The notes beneath the pieces were generated by a model. It was not told the DNA's origin and ran no database searches. It saw only the letters and a program-made list of their open reading frames with translations. Shown in pieces: positions 25,601-34,398 of a DNA stretch of 64,000 bases (its first letter is position 1; the number at the start of each line of letters is the position of its first letter). The position numbers were made by a program, and so were the translations under genes. The DNA is from Zoroaster sp. YZ-2022 (lineage: Eukaryota; Echinodermata; Asteroidea; Forcipulatida; Zoroasteridae). The stretch lies in NCBI GenBank assembly GCA_029582265.1, contig CM055828.1, positions 5,377,402 to 5,441,401 of the forward strand, in the 5' to 3' direction.

Positions 25601-25882
25601 TCATTTGTCTTGACTCATGTTCATCATTCATTTTGTAGTTTCATATTCATAATCATAATCATTCATTCATACTCATCATCATAGTTGTCGTTTTGTCTGG
25701 TAAATCAAGTATCATGTCATGACTAACCTGCCACGTTTACCCATAAGTAAGCACCTATTAGACTTCAGTGGAATCCTAACACCAAATATTTCATGGCGTA
25801 ATTCATATTCCGTATCTTCTTGCCAGTTCTCCTCATACATGTAGACAACTGCTGGAAACATTTTTACTACGGGCGCAGCCAT
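10914..25882 (-). CDS. SWSAP1: SWSAP1-like recombination ATPase, six exons
   Basis: Six minus-strand exons join in frame with GT-AG borders: 25728-25882, 21537-21692, 21110-21224, 19468-19544, 14042-14163 and 10914-11080. They total 792 nt, or 263 residues. SWSAP1 is the RecA-fold partner of SWS1/ZSWIM7 and promotes RAD51-dependent homologous recombination, notably in meiosis. Visible support includes a P-loop-like GKRGSGRTS (residues 48-56), FITHSKFQSMP, a Walker-B-like VLIVDDID (128-135), and segments matching the SWSAP1 order after it (MLCAYLVDTATF, then LLMVSVAMTNNGEV). The usual P-loop lysine is arginine here. Length slightly exceeds the human protein (about 229). The start is the first ATG of the exon (MAAPVV); M8 is an alternative. 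Intron 1 carries an antisense transposase remnant. Identification is from memory of the family, not a search. Confidence 0.82.
11115..11370. mobile_element. TIR MITE beside SWSAP1 exon 6
   Basis: The ends GACTGGCTCTGGCAAAACCC and GGGTTTTGCCAGAGCAGGTC are inverted copies. The left end lies about 34 bp upstream of the exon 6 acceptor, inside intron 5 and close to where a branch point would be. A diverged relative is at 58762-58958 in an FBXO3 intron. No coding capacity. Confidence 0.75.
11473..11690. repeat. Local duplication, second half of split copy
   Basis: Direct repeat of 8966-9130 (GATCCAGGGCTGATAAATGA, ATCACATGATCGAGTAGGGA), with small extra tandem insertions of GAAGACAGAGAAGACAGAG near 11528. 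It forms one unit with 9974-10386, interrupted by the DNA holding SWSAP1 exon 6. Confidence 0.8.
12155..12398 (+). mobile_element. L2/CR1-type LINE 3' end
   Basis: Reads as the end of a non-LTR reverse transcriptase (SFKKNLKTHL-like codons at 12182) followed by a short 3' UTR, AAGCACCTTGAGCACTTCTT GGTGGATATG, and a TTA tail. It is severely 5' truncated. The end matches the tail of the minus-strand LINE at 50168-51110 and the tail of the tRNA-Leu SINEs. Confidence 0.7.
12458..13053. mobile_element. Foldback element inside an AT microsatellite
   Basis: The arms at 12458-12676 and 12836-13053 are near-perfect reverse complements around a loop of about 160 bp. The termini are CAGGGTGTCCCCATAAAAAG, flanked by TA. 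The element lies wholly within a TA dinucleotide run (about 12408-12457 and 13054-13130), consistent with TA target choice by a Tc1/mariner-type transposase. Frames of 63-64 codons on each arm are mirror images, not genes. Confidence 0.85.
13131..14041. other. SWSAP1 intron-side DNA with small repeats
   Basis: Inside SWSAP1 intron 5. It holds short TATATACCCTAAA-type repeats (13780-13885) and a single 68-bp-type unit at 13953-14022. 13531-13780 is bounded by the inverted words ACTACTCAAAACAATTTAGG and CCTAAATTGTTTTGAGTAGT, so it is probably another small TIR element. Confidence 0.55.
15733..16880. repeat. Six-unit array with GT spacers and unit-specific word sets
   Basis: Six related units of about 180-200 bp start near 15733, 15931, 16111, 16299, 16498 and 16681, each separated by a GT run. 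Every unit has one G-rich word followed by three C-rich words that are its complement or near-complement. In unit 1, TTGTGGGGTCC is followed by GGACCCCACAA, GTACCCCACA and ATACCCCACAA. Unit 5 uses AACCGGGGAC with GTCCCCGGTT, and unit 6 TTGTGGAGTCC with GGTCTCCACAA. Long open frames on both strands come from the repeat; no start context, domain or splice support makes them genes. It lies in SWSAP1 intron 4. Confidence 0.85.
17146..17384. mobile_element. TTAA MITE, CCCTAACCCCCTA family
   Basis: The left end is ATAACCCCCTAGGTATTCTG and the right end GTGGTTAGGGTTAA. Close relatives are at 20374-20601 (same interior: CTTATCTTTCATATTCAGCA, TTGCCCCATTTGAAGAGGTG), 19173-19397, 48046-48261 and 63704-64000. 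TTAA at the borders suggests mobilisation by a piggyBac-type transposase. Confidence 0.75.
18030..18105 (-). repeat. tRNA-derived sequence
   Basis: On the minus strand it shows a TGGATAGCCCAGTTATACCGG A-box region and a GGTTCGAGTCC B box, ending CTTCAGTCA. The arms do not fold into an intact cloverleaf. It looks like a SINE head or tRNA pseudogene rather than a working tRNA. Confidence 0.5.
18409..18772. mobile_element. PIF/Harbinger-like MITE
   Basis: Bordered by GGCCCCC and GGGGGCC, with inner inverted words TGGTTTCTGGTC and GACCAGAAACC. It shares its interior in reverse orientation with 10514-10788 (GAATTCCAATCAATCCAGCA, GGACATCGTTTCATAGC). It lies in SWSAP1 intron 4, with TTA/TTT at the borders. 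Confidence 0.65.
19173..19397. mobile_element. TTAA MITE, CCCTAACCCCCTA family
   Basis: Bounded by TTAACCCTAACAACCCC and GGGGTAGGGTTAA. The interior (CCAGACAGGGATACTTTACA, CAACAGTTGGGTGGTAGTGT) is the reverse complement of the repeated interior at 63760-63990. Confidence 0.75.
19597..19898. mobile_element. TTAA MITE, CCCTCCTA family
   Basis: Ends are TAACCCTCCTAC and GTAGGAGGGTTAA. The interior differs from other family members, so only the termini are shared with 21753-22086, 53456-53674 and 59491-59806. It is followed at 19905-20055 by half of a Harbinger-like MITE. Confidence 0.7.
20374..20601. mobile_element. TTAA MITE, CCCTAACCCCCTA family
   Basis: Starts TTAACCCTAACACCCTAGG and ends GGTGGTTAGGGTTAA, with perfect TTAA borders. 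The interior is the same as 17146-17384. It lies in SWSAP1 intron 3. Confidence 0.8.
21753..22086. mobile_element. TTAA MITE, CCCTCCTA family
   Basis: Bounded by TTAACCCTCCTATG and ATAGGAGGGTTAA. The interior has two direct repeats of about 60 bp (TTTGAGTGCACTGCACAAAG, then ACATACAAATTTTGAGTGTC). It sits just upstream of SWSAP1 exon 2, inside intron 1. Confidence 0.8.
22858..24626 (+). pseudogene. Pogo-type DDE transposase, frameshifted
   Basis: One long frame (22858-24198) encodes an N-terminal helix-turn-helix region (KASRTFSVPYSTLHDRINGK), a DNA-binding middle, and a DDE_1 catalytic core. The acidic residues lie in YNIDEKG (near 23390), LILYDGHNSH (near 23723) and LQPMDVGCFGPFE (near 23831). 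After about 24060 homology moves to the +1 frame, which runs to 24626. That frame ends in a Lys-rich linker and a Cys/His cluster (CCKCKRL, then QCTYPDCSHWVH..C) like a PHD-type finger. The frameshift makes this copy probably inactive, unless a small intron is spliced. Homology starts at a CTGCAG acceptor, so an upstream exon is likely missing or unrecognised. It lies antisense in SWSAP1 intron 1; terminal repeats were not found. Confidence 0.85.
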
Positions 25883-26912
25883 TTTGAATATACCGCACTG
25901 TACTAGTAAATGAAAAGTGCGCCCTCAATTAATTAGTTCATCTTAAAACACAAGAGGGCGCAAGACCAGTTTGCAAGAAAACCTATCAGGACAGGACATT
26001 TCTTACATCTTATTTTTGCCATATTTTATGCTTATATGCCCCTCTTGACGGACTGTAAACATAGAACGTCAGACCAGATTTGAAGTGGTTGACTGAATAG
26101 TTTAATGTCTAACGGCCCTTGTTGGTATAGTGAATTACACAATGTAAGTTGTTGACACTTCTCACAAATTAAGACATTTTCAGTTTGGTTCCGATGTGGA
26201 ATTTCATTAAAACCCATTTTGATGGATGATTTATTTAGTGTCGACATACTGAAAGAAACGTTTAATTTCAGATTTTGTTTGGTAATAATAACTGTCTTTT
26301 TGCACTTCCATAACAAAAACTATAATCATGATAATTTAAAAGAAAACATAAATAAAAAATAAACACAGGTAATTTCACATTATTCCGTCTGCAGCAGCAA
26401 GTGCGCCCTCTGTTGCCCGAGTTTGACACTTAAAATATTTCGCTCGTATTCATCTGGACGGACGGACGGCCGAAGGGGGGATCGGGATGAGCAAACAGTT
26501 TACAGTTATGATGGAATAGTGTTTGTAAATATCTATACTCCTATTCAAATGTTGAAGGAAATCCTTTTCATGCATTGCCTTCATGGGCCAAGAGTTTAAG
26601 AGGTCTTGTTTCTAAATACCCTGTTTATCAACGAGTCGCACGCGCACGCTCGCATTACACGTGCCACACTATTATTACAAACATTTGGACAAATTCTCGC
26701 GATTTGTGCTCCAACAAAGTTCACGCATTCTGCTGAACTCTCACGCAGTATACACTTTTTAACAACTTTCAAAATAATTGGAACAAAATCAACGGTAGTC
26801 AAAATAGCTTGCACTGAAAATATAACCTGCCATCCCGATAAGCCTTTTGAGGTATGGTGGACACAATGGGATAGCGCTGTTCAGAGTTGGTAAATCTTGT
26901 GTTCTTATATAA
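25883..26912. other. SWSAP1 5' flank, nothing coding recognised
   Basis: The first about 150 bp should hold the SWSAP1 promoter on the minus strand, but no TATA box is apparent. AGTGCGCCCTCAATTAATTA and GTGCGCCCTCTGTTGCC show a recurrent GCGCCCTC word seen throughout the window. Open frames at 26596-26893 on both strands lack homology or splice context. Confidence 0.5.
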
Positions 26913-27547
26913 GGCAAAAAAAAAAATATGTTGAGTTGTCCTCCACCGACCGACCCAAAAGTGCTGAAATCTCGGGTCGGGTTTTTCTTTTCTTTTCTTT
27001 TTTTTCCCCGTCATTCATAGGCCTATTTATTAATGAAACTTACCAATTTTCTGTGTATAAAACATAATACGTTTGATTTGTGAAATTTTCCACTTCAAAT
27101 TTACCGGTACCCAAGACTCAATCTACAATCGAATGGCCCCGGCCCTCACATGGTGCACTGCCTTCGCGCACACTGTGTGCCAACGATTGCGACTCAAATC
27201 TACACGTTTTCCAATCGAATGGCCACTCACATGTTGCATGTTGAGCATTGCATGCAATATGGATGAATTTGCTGTGTCAATCACAGCGAAAAGTAGGTAT
27301 ATCACACTATTCAGCAAAATATCAAGAATAAGTCTAAATGGATCTTTCCAATGTTTGTTTGAACAACATTTACCAAACCAGTACCAGGGTTTTATTCTTT
27401 AGGTACTTGTGCATGGTATGTGGTTTCAGTTCCAATGCATTTCAATCTTAAAATGACAGTCAAGGAGGGGGAAAAAAAAAAAAATCCCGACCGACCGACC
27501 CCTTCAAATATTTTCACTGGAGGGCAACTCAACATTTTTTGGGGGCC
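26913..27547. mobile_element. PIF/Harbinger-like element with TAA duplication
   Basis: The left end GGCAAAAAAAAAAATATG, then TTGAGTTGTCCTCCA, matches the complement of the right end (TGGAGGGCAACTCAACATTT, then TTTGGGGGCC). Exact TAA sits at both borders (910-912 and 27548-27550). Sub-terminal inverted CCGACCGACC words follow. The 635-bp interior carries no transposase. Confidence 0.75.
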
Positions 27548-29324
27548 TAATAACTCTATGTGTCAAATACAAAATCACACGCGCGCTCTATCTAAACAGC
27601 GCCCTCATTTTGTGTCGACCAAACCTTAAAAAGGCTTAATACGATTCAATCGTGTACATTCACGGCGAAAATTTACCTCAATCACACACTGGTTCCCTGT
27701 ACGCAAGTATGATTATAACAATATTTATCAATTTGTAAAACGTACTAGAGTATTTTTCTATTCCAACCTCGGTTTGGTCGCATAAACAATTTTGTATTGA
27801 AGAAAAACAAAAGATGGCTGCATACGCCATGATAAAGTTCTTTTGTCCCATTAGAGCTCTTGAAAATCAAAGTATCCCGTTTAATTCACGAGAAAATAAA
27901 ATCAAAATATTTTCGTCCTGTCGGCTTCTTGGCTGGTTTAAGGTATGGGGGAAGCAAACAGACCTTAAACCGTCATGCAGGGTGGATTTATTCTGTTCGT
28001 TTGACGGCGCTGAAAAGCCTGTTGTGTCTGCCCAAGGGCCAAAGAGCTTACGTTTCCAAGGACCGTGCTAGCCTCCAAATCTCCTCCTTCGATCCCATCC
28101 ATTTAGCCCAAACCAACTCAACCCAACCCAATCTACATTTCCCAAGACCAACCCTTTTTCAAACACCCCTCCCCATCAAACCCACCACGTCCCCCATAAA
28201 TTAAATTCACACTTTAAAAAATAACTTCATGCATCGTCCCCCACCCCCCGAGGTAAATACAGTTCCCCCATGACTTATGATAACACGCTTACACAACAGA
28301 CACGGTTTCACCAAAATGGCAGGTTTAATGCACCGTACCAAAGGATTACTTTTTATTTAAATCATTATGTTCTTGTCCATGAAATACCATTTAAGCTTTA
28401 TTATTCACAAAAAAATGTTAGCTTCGTTTAATTAAAACTTAAATTTGTTCGGATTGTGTGACTGAAAACAAGTGTACAGTTAAAAGGCAGTAACGGTAGC
28501 ATGGCGGGGTATATTTTTTCGCACAGCAATTTTGTTTCTGTAGATTTCCGGTAGATTTTTTACTTTGAGTTTTCAAATATTTGAGCAAAATTGTTAATCC
28601 TAAACGCTACATTTTAACTACCTGCTTTTTGTGGAGTTTATTTATAGTTTTAATAGGTTTTAATTAGTATTTTTAAAGGATCGATTCAGTAATGCGAGGT
28701 TTTTGAACAGCCATGATGATTAAAGTGTGTGTGGATTTTCGATTTATTCGATACTTTGTTTCCGATAACCCATAATCAGATGTCACACGAGGCTTTTCCC
28801 CAGCACATCTAATTTAGTACCGGCATCGCCATCGAACCAAGGCATCAGCAAATAATGCATGAGATAATGATACCTTGCTTAATAACCTCGATCCACATAA
28901 AACAAGACTGAATCGGCTCTTTAAGAATCGTTTGCAGTTTAAAACAATATTACAGTTTTCGGTTTGGGTATCGACTCGAATAATAAGAATTGAAGTTAAA
29001 CGAAGTCGATGGCGAATAAAAGTCAATGACATCTCTGGTACAGTGTTTGCAATGATGCATCATGGATCTTCAAGTTGCAGTTCAAAATGAAGGTCAAAGT
29101 TCGAGGGTCAATATGACTAGAAGTTTACGACTGTTTCATGCTGACTTGAAATAGTCACTGTGCGACGTTCATTGGTAGAAAATGGTGCATTTTCTATAAA
29201 CATAATTGGATAGTTGCAAACACTTTTATTCTTTTTGTAAATGCCGTCGTTTCTGTGTACGTGTCCAAACATTGACCAGTTTTCATTAAAGTTTCTTTTT
29301 CACGAAGGTTCCAAGAGCCGGGCT
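27548..29324. other. Intergenic DNA, no gene supported
   Basis: Open frames at 27814-28204 (plus) were considered, but they overlap in two frames and show no domain, splice site or composition that I can support. A C-rich stretch lies at 28080-28260. At 29225-29230 an AATAAA on the minus strand is a plausible poly(A) signal for the adjacent lectin gene. Confidence 0.5.
29225..29230 (-). promoter_or_regulatory. Poly(A) signal AATAAA for lectin 1
   Basis: AATAAA on the minus strand about 95 nt past the lectin 1 stop codon, at a fitting distance for 3' end formation of a short transcript. Confidence 0.55.
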
Positions 29325-29936
29325 CTACGCCCTACCTATTCTGCGCTGTTCTACGTTCCCCGCCTTGGTGTAGCGGAAGGGAACCGGCTGGCTGGCGCCG
29401 CCGGTACCTGCTGCTGCACATCTGGCTGGATCTTGAGGGATATCGGATTGCATCTCGCACACGTACGGGAACATATTACTCCGGCAGTTGACGTCAAGCC
29501 AAGTCGGTTGTGGTGTGTCGCTGAAAGTCATACAATTTCTGCCCTGTTGCTGTGGCGCTTGCCCAGCCGCCCAGGCGGTGTATGTGTTTATAAGCGTGCC
29601 ATCGCTCCACTGCCATTGCTCGGTTGCAGCGAAACGCCGGGCGCCCAGCCACGTCTGTGGTGGTGGTTGATTGGTTCCTGAAAAGCTCTTGAGGAGATTA
29701 AACATGAAGGAATTCTCTTGTACACTATTGATGGATACAAGGTGGCCAATTCCTCCGCCACATCCTGAGAACATCCTGCAAATATTCTCGGCCCTTATCC
29801 AGCTAACTGACTGGCCGAAATAACGATAACAAGAGTCTCCACTTTTCGTCCAGTATGCGGGACAAGGCTCATAAACATGAGCCTTTGCGAGCCCAACGTA
29901 CAACGTGAAACACGCCAGCAATGCTAAGAGCTTCAT
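29325..29936 (-). CDS. Secreted C-type lectin 1, intronless
   Basis: 203 residues from the ATG at 29936; the frame also runs 11 codons upstream without an ATG. A signal peptide (KLLALLACFTLYVGLAKA) precedes a single C-type lectin domain opening CPAYW and CYRYF and closing FPYVCEM. Domain cysteines are present, plus an extra one in CRMFSGC (C-x4-C). The WIGL motif is WLGAR, the WSDG turn is kept, and the carbohydrate/calcium loops are degenerate: QAP replaces EPN and WLD replaces WND. This predicts weak or absent calcium-dependent sugar binding. The tail after the domain is short and Gly/Pro/Ala rich with one Cys. Echinoderms use such proteins in skeletal matrix and immunity; which role applies here is unknown. 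It shares an upstream block with lectin 2. Confidence 0.9.
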   Translation of the reverse strand: MKLLALLACFTLYVGLAKAHVYEPCPAYWTKSGDSCYRYFGQSVSWIRAENICRMFSGCGGGIGHLVSINSVQENSFMFNLLKSFSGTNQPPPQTWLGARRFAATEQWQWSDGTLINTYTAWAAGQAPQQQGRNCMTFSDTPQPTWLDVNCRSNMFPYVCEMQSDIPQDPARCAAAGTGGASQPVPFRYTKAGNVEQRRIGRA

Positions 29937-30071
29937 CTTTAGCCCGCTGTGTACCAAATGGAGCTTCAAAAAAAAGTTGTTGGAGTGTCGGTTGCTTGGT
30001 GGTTGGGGCCTGCAGTGAGAGATGAGTCTAAAACTTCGTTATTCTGCCGTCAAATGAAAAGGCGGATTGAT

Positions 30072-30146
30072 TACGCATGCGCATTTCCCGTAATCCATGA
30101 GCTAGAAAGGGCGCAATGTGATTCGTTGAGAGATTCAGTGGGCGTG
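30072..30146 (-). promoter_or_regulatory. Conserved lectin promoter block, copy 1
   Basis: In gene orientation it holds CACGCCCA, then CTCTCAACGAATCACATT, then GCGCATGCGTA. The same words occur in the same order upstream of lectin 2. The palindromic GCATGC core lies 136 bp before this ATG and 127 bp before the lectin 2 ATG. TGCGCATGCGC-like palindromes are bound by NRF1-type factors in animals, so binding here is only an inference. Confidence 0.65.
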
Positions 30147-30159
30147 CCCGGCTTGTGAC

Positions 30160-32050
30160 ATTTCATTTTACCCCTGTAAGCCACGCCTCTTGGTTCCTCG
30201 CTTTCAGTCGAGTCAGTGAGTGTGTGTTATACAACGAATCCCCGACGAACCAGTTCCGTGCCGTCACTGGTTTGTACAATTTACCGGTTGATGTACTGTA
30301 CGTGATGACTAATGGAAATTACTAAATTACATACGTTTTTGTCGACACAGGTGATAACCTACATTGATAACCTACCTAAAAACACAAGTCATGTTTTAAT
30401 ATAATTTCCATACACGGACAAACAAAAAACATTACCTAAACTTCTCAGTTATTTATACTTTTAATAATTAAAACATTATAATTTTACTTGGTATACGTAC
30501 CGCTGTATAATTTACTTTCGCAAACAAGAAAGCTTAACCTAATTAATACATTGAAGATATTAATATTATCGCCAGTAAATTAATTTCGGGATGTAATTAC
30601 TGTAAAAACATGATTCCAACGAATATTTCGTGAAATAATTAATTGTAAAGTATTTGACTAACTTTCTACTAGGAAAAACATTCTTTCCGATTAAAAAGAA
30701 AAACGTCGGTGAATTAACTTAAAACCAAAGTTTGTGGTCCTCTTCAGAGAATCTGAAAATGTGCAAATAATTGTTATCAATCGTTTTCTTCTCATTGTTG
30801 GTTTTAATCGTTTTTTTTCATTGATCCAGCTTGGACCTAAAAAGGAGAAAATATTGTTAAAACTTATTTTTACTAACGCTACATTAAATAGCTTCCAAGG
30901 ACACACCTTACAAGATCACCTGATGCAGACCTCTGAGTCACACCGGCAGCTTGGCAAATTAATAAGATATCTATTTGGTCGTTGTAAACACATTTAAGGA
31001 AATGGAAAATGGAAGTTCTTTTTCAGATGTCGAAGTTTCACCGGTTATGTAAATTAGTAGGTTTAGAATACATGCATGAACGGTATCTGGTTTGAAAATT
31101 AATGTCGTTCTTTCAATCACAGTCCAAAATTTAACTCGCGGTTGGGAACATCCGTGCTCCCAGTCCCAGTACAAAGCTAGAGCACAATGCCGCTATAAAC
31201 GAACACCGCCCGCTGTAATGAACATCATCATTACGAACAGTTTGGTTATAGTGAACCCAATGTCTTCATAATAATATGCAATTTGTACCTCACTTTCAAT
31301 GATAGAGACCCTATGCACAGGAACAAACGGAAATCTCATCTCGTTTTATTAGCCCACATGTTTCTCATAGTTATGATACTCATGATCGAATGTTGTTGTT
31401 TTTACCCAAATTTGTTTGAGAACAATATTTGTGGATGATTAATGTCGTAACAAACTTTCGTCCCATATAATGACTTCAATTTGGGGCAATATTATCAACA
31501 CTATGAGACTTAAAATTAGAGTTAGTCTTTGATGGGCAAGCTCTTTAGAGGAATTTATAGACTGCCTATTGCGTTTGTGTATGTTTGTTTGGTGTTACCC
31601 TTTCCTTGTTTCTCATATCTCAGATTTCGTCTTCAGTATGTGCTCCTGAAAATAAAAATTAAAAAACAATAAAATCAGAATTTCTCCAGACTGTAATTTT
31701 TCTGTTCTCGAATCTTTCTTTCCCATCTCCACACATATTAATTTTCTCAGATGATCCCCCAAAATCGAGGCACCCATAAAAGTACCCTTAAACCTGCCAC
31801 CGCATCGACCTATGAAAGCTATAAGACGTCACGTATACCATCGGGAAGTGGGCGTCATGGTACGCAGGGATATTATCCTTAAGATGTTGATAATCAGGCG
31901 GAAATCAGGTCATGTCTGAATCATCAGTGCTCGGCAACCTCGCCCTTTACTCCTTGACCCAGCCCCGCTCAGAGCTATAATGACGAATACAATGATGTGA
32001 ATATTCATGTTGTGGATTCAATATCTATTCGATATTAAAGACACGCCCAC
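30160..32050. other. Intergenic DNA, nothing recognised
   Basis: Moderately AT-rich sequence without tandem repeats, recognised transposon ends or supported exons. Short open frames on both strands (30691-31174) have no features of real genes. Confidence 0.5.
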
Positions 32051-32319
32051 ATAATTCGTCCCAAATTTGCCATAGTGACCAATCCGTCTTTTTTTCAATT
32101 TTAGGTTTTCCCGCCCATTAGTACATTCAGGAAGAGACCTACCATTGTATCTAATCCACATGCATGTATTCCTTATAGTTTTGGAGATAGAGCATGCATT
32201 CAAATGACGAATGCTCTAACTGGCTACTTTTGTAATTTGGCAAAGTGACCAATACCGCATTGGTCACTATGCCAACTTAATTCGGGATTGGTCACTATGG
32301 CAAATTAGGGACGAATTAT
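32051..32319. mobile_element. MITE with about 33-bp TIRs, copy 2
   Basis: The left end ATAATTCGTCCCAAATTTGC, then CATAGTGACCAATCC, is the near-perfect reverse complement of the right end GGATTGGTCACTATGGCAAA, then TTAGGGACGAATTAT. The interior is nearly identical to 3311-3612 (ATTAGTACATTCAGGAAGAG, CCACATGCATGTATTCCTTA). TA at the outer edges may be the target duplication. Confidence 0.85.
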
Positions 32320-32889
32320 CATGACGTACTAAGGGATCGTTTTTTATATTCAACTAATAACATGATTATGGTAATAACATGATTATAAAATTAACACAAT
32401 ATTATCAAAATGTTAAGTTGGTAAAGGTACCAATCATCCTGAATAAATGTTTCTGTTTAAAGTCATCTCATTTCAGAGAAAACATTTTCTCACAATTACC
32501 CCATGACTTAGATTTCCACATTGAGCTGAAACTTACACAAAGAAGCAGCACACCCAAGGAAGCAATTTTAGCCAACAGTACACCAACTTGCGAACTTCCT
32601 AATCTAATTACGTTCTGTCGTTAACTAGAAAACAGTGACAATGTATTCAGAATTGTTGTACTCATTCTGAACGTGGAATGTCATGAAGACGAAAATTCAA
32701 TTAGGAAATCATTTTACTTATTAAATTTGTGCTAAAACGATAACACCTTAGACATTTAGATTACAAGCGATGTCTGATATGTTTCCGATAAAACTAAGTT
32801 TAAAAACAAATAACCAATAGTGTACATCAACTGAAAGTGGCACCAAAAGTGGCTAATAACCACTTGACGACGGTAAAATGTATTATACA

Positions 32890-33075
32890 AGTTTCGTATA
32901 TTCGAATAAATTTACCTTCGAATGCTTTTTATATTCGAATGTTTTTTATATATTCGAATGTTTTTATATTTGAATGTTTTTTTTATATTCGAATGTTTTT
33001 TATATTCGAATGTTTTTTTATATTCGAATGTTTTTTATATTCGAATGTTTTTTATATTCGAATGTTTTTTCATAT
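32890..33075. repeat. TATTCGAATGTTTTT minisatellite
   Basis: About ten copies of a 15-18-bp unit TATATTCGAATGTTTTTTA with small length changes. Each carries the palindrome ATTCGAAT. Plus-strand frames encode repetitive Phe/Tyr/Ile peptides and are not genes. Confidence 0.9.
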
Positions 33076-33140
33076 GTAGAAGTCCAATAGACGAACAACA
33101 GGGCCCAGCATAGTGGCACATACAGACAATAACGTTTGTG

Positions 33141-33297
33141 GATTCACTGGGTCGAAGGGGCGTGTCAATGCCCCCTCTTTATCACCACGCACGTAAATTG
33201 ACAGCATGTTTTTATTTGTGCCCTATCTTTTAGGCATTGTGCTCCCTCTGATTGTGCCATGCCCCCACCTTTAGCCATCCTGGATCCGCCCCTGAAA
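33141..33297. mobile_element. hAT-like MITE fragment
   Basis: Ends AGGGGCGTGTCAATGCCCC and CTGGATCCGCCCCTG, with an interior TTATCACCACGCACGTAAAT shared with 41808-41939 (GGATCCAGG..GATCCGCCCCTT) and loosely with 46446-46795. CAGGGGCGGATCCAGG-like termini are common in animal hAT-type non-autonomous elements. Confidence 0.55.
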
Positions 33298-34098
33298 CAG
33301 TAACAAATAGAGCAATCAGCAACAGCGCACGTGGTGTCCATTTGCCCTAAGTTTTGTCTTAGTCTGGTGCAGTCACCGGTACGGTTTCCAGACGTAATTT
33401 TGAGAAGCTGATGTCCGTCCATGTTGCATATACTAGAGTCTTTCCTTGTAGTTTTCGCCCCCCCCCCCCACACAAGAAAAAGATAAAAACGTTATATTTT
33501 TCATAGTTTTCACCTTTTTCATTTAATTTAAAGAATCCCCATACACAAAAGAGCAGACAGCGATATTCCTGGGGAAAAAGACACATTCGATCAAATTCAC
33601 TTCATACAAATTTTATTCGCCCAAAAGAAAAGTCAACGTTGTTGTCTGTACTTCAAAATATATGTACAACACCAGGTCATCTATACAAGTCAAAACGAAC
33701 TAAACAACCATCACAGAAATAGCAATGGGGTTCAACGTGTCTTTGCTACTCCAACCCCAACCCCAACCCCAACCCCAACCCCGACGCAGAAGAGACCCAC
33801 AAGCAGAGAAGCTGGCAACCTCACCCTAAACCCACTTCTTATCGGCCCCATACACCCTGTTTCTGGTTACCATGGTAACGTCACATAATCAAACAAATAA
33901 GTATTTCAATTCATAATGGCCCAGTGTGTCATTTTCAGATCAGATGAATTTATAAGTGTCATACATCACAAATAGTTTATTGCCAATGGTAATGGTTGGT
34001 GTGAATTTAGCAGAGCTAACCAGTTTTACATTTTTTGGGATTCCTCACCAAGGACCTGATAATGATTACATTAAGATCGCAATTTAGTTTTTGTTCAA

Positions 34099-34104
34099 TT
34101 TATT
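34099..34104 (-). promoter_or_regulatory. Possible poly(A) signal for lectin 2
   Basis: AATAAA on the minus strand about 295 nt past the lectin 2 stop. An AT-rich downstream context follows. Another TTTATT lies near 33975, so the choice is uncertain. Confidence 0.35.
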
Positions 34105-34398
34105 AAATTTTAATTACTTTTCGTTTTGTAAGAACACGTTCACTGTGAACAGTAAATAAATGACTATTTAAATTTCTCCTTGAAAAAAGTTCAAAGTTCA
34201 TGGTGTCAAAAGTTCAAAGTTCATCTTCAAAGGAGAACGACATGAAGGACACGTTTCCAAGTGCCATGAAATTTGCTGCACTCTCTCTTATCGTCAAAAC
34301 TCGGAGGGGCCCACTCCGTTGTCTGCAACCCGGAACTAAAGAGCGGTGTGTAGATTTCTTCGAAAGTTTTAGGTGCCGGGACACAATTCTCACTGGCT

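Noticed and set aside
27814..28204. Overlapping plus-strand frames starting MAAYAMIK and MKIKVSRL
   Set aside because: Two competing frames, no recognised domain, no splice or promoter support.
29241..29681. Plus-strand 146-codon frame over lectin 1, and similar frames over lectins 2-4
   Set aside because: Shadows of the GC-rich lectin genes on the opposite strand.
33750..33783. CCCCAA run as telomere-like sequence
   Set aside because: Only about five copies, isolated, best explained as a short microsatellite.
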